A stretch of 5,207 bases of DNA from Dehalococcoidia bacterium (GTDB lineage: Bacteria; Chloroflexota; Dehalococcoidia; Dehalococcoidales; Fen-1064): assembly GCA_003153955.1 (NCBI GenBank), contig PMCB01000118.1:1-5207 (forward strand), in the 5' to 3' direction. Positions 4,717-5,207 of this stretch are shown piece by piece. Position 1 is the first letter of the stretch; each line of letters begins with the position of its first letter. The notes beneath the pieces are model-generated. The model saw only the letters and a program-made list of their open reading frames with translations, was not told where the DNA came from and made no database searches. The translations under genes and the position numbers were made by a program.

Positions 4717-5207
4717 ATGGGACTAAAGTTTGATAAAGAAAAATGCACGGGCTGCGGCAGCTGCGAATCCGCCTGTCCGTTCGGTTTAATAACTATCCTC
4801 GATGACAAAGCCAGCATCAAAATAGAGGGCTGTAACGTCTGCGGTGCCTGTGAGGATGCCTGTGCCACTGAAGCCATCAAGATTGAAAAAGAAATGGCGC
4901 AATCCCCCGTCGACAGCGAACACCGCGGGGTCTGGGTTTTTGCCGAACAGCGCAACGGAGAAATCAAAGGCGTCGGTCTGGAACTGCTCTCAAAAGGCCG
5001 GGAACTGGCCGATACTTTACAAACCGAATTATGTGCCGTCTGTCTGGGACATGATATCAAAGGCGCTGAGCAATTTGCTACCTGCGGCGCGGATAAAATC
5101 TATCTCATAGACGACCCTGCTTTTGCCAATCAATCGGAAGACCCCTATGTCGCGGAACTTGTCCGGCTGGTAAAAACCTATAAACCGGAAATTGTCCTGG
5201 CCGGAGC
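4717..5207 (+). CDS. etfA: electron transfer flavoprotein alpha subunit with N-terminal 2x[4Fe-4S] ferredoxin domain (partial, 163 codons)
   Basis: The N-terminus (residues 1-58) is a bacterial ferredoxin module with two cluster motifs. The first is CTGCGSCESACP (Cys10, 13, 16, 20), the second CNVCGACEDACA (Cys39, 42, 45, 49), where Ala50 replaces the usual Pro. After a short linker, ETF-alpha domain I begins at GVWVFAEQRNGEI (about 71-83) and continues through ELLSKGRELAD (89-99) to TCGADKIYLID (122-132). The window ends before the FAD-binding C-terminal domain. This architecture is known from CarE of caffeyl-CoA reductase and LctC of lactate dehydrogenase in Acetobacterium woodii, where the extra clusters are thought to relay electrons to or from free ferredoxin. 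It follows etfB by 163 bp, separated by a repeat element, and has its own GGGAG site. Assignment as a ferredoxin-EtfA is secure. Bifurcation is inferred. Confidence 0.93.
   Translation, partial: MGLKFDKEKCTGCGSCESACPFGLITILDDKASIKIEGCNVCGACEDACATEAIKIEKEMAQSPVDSEHRGVWVFAEQRNGEIKGVGLELLSKGRELADTLQTELCAVCLGHDIKGAEQFATCGADKIYLIDDPAFANQSEDPYVAELVRLVKTYKPEIVLAG

Noticed and set aside
4659..5060. 133-aa open frame on the minus strand over ferredoxin-etfA
   Set aside because: Antisense to the two clear [4Fe-4S] motifs and ETF domain. Ser/Pro-rich low-information translation.

Overview
The window looks like bacterial chromosome from an anaerobe that degrades (or reduces) acyl-CoA thioesters. The evidence is two divergently oriented gene sets built around acyl-CoA dehydrogenases (ACADs), an electron-transfer flavoprotein (ETF) whose alpha subunit carries an N-terminal two-cluster ferredoxin domain, and a stand-alone Lrp/AsnC-type ligand-binding domain protein. 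Coding GC is around half or somewhat above by eye. No rRNA, tRNA or marker gene is present, so taxonomy is only inferred. Anaerobic Chloroflexota (Dehalococcoidia-like), Peptococcaceae-like Firmicutes or a sulfate reducer/syntroph would all fit, and I slightly favour the first.

Minus strand, read from about 2.1 kb down to 1: a 78-aa RAM-domain protein (1773-2009), a 155-bp gap holding GC-rich hairpins and a probable degenerate repeat, a 391-aa ACAD (442-1617), and 25 bp later the first 138 codons of a second ACAD that runs off the left edge (1-416). The two ACADs look like the two halves of a heteromeric enzyme of the PimC/PimD or FadE29/FadE28 (ChsE) kind. The 391-aa one has the FAD signature and an IVD-type catalytic Glu. 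The other has an altered FAD signature region.

Middle, 2010-2616: a divergent control region. It holds a plausible promoter for the RAM gene on the minus strand, and on the plus strand a fully consensus sigma-70-type promoter (TTGACA, 17 bp, TATAAT). The plus-strand promoter is followed by a very AT-rich (about 25% GC) 62-aa two-helix membrane protein gene (2271-2459). A second, weaker promoter lies just ahead of the plus-strand ACAD operon.

Plus strand, 2617-5207: a 384-aa short-chain/butyryl-CoA-dehydrogenase-like ACAD with a TTG start, etfB overlapping it by ATGA, a 163-bp gap containing a purine/pyrimidine-rich inverted-repeat element, and the start of a ferredoxin-etfA fusion gene cut by the right edge. 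ACAD - EtfB - ferredoxin-EtfA is the gene order of the caffeyl-CoA reductase complex CarCDE. EtfB also has the motifs I associate with bifurcating ETFs. The working model is an electron-bifurcating or confurcating acyl-CoA dehydrogenase/reductase complex. Its ETF could also take electrons from the divergently encoded ACAD pair. The substrate cannot be read from the sequence.
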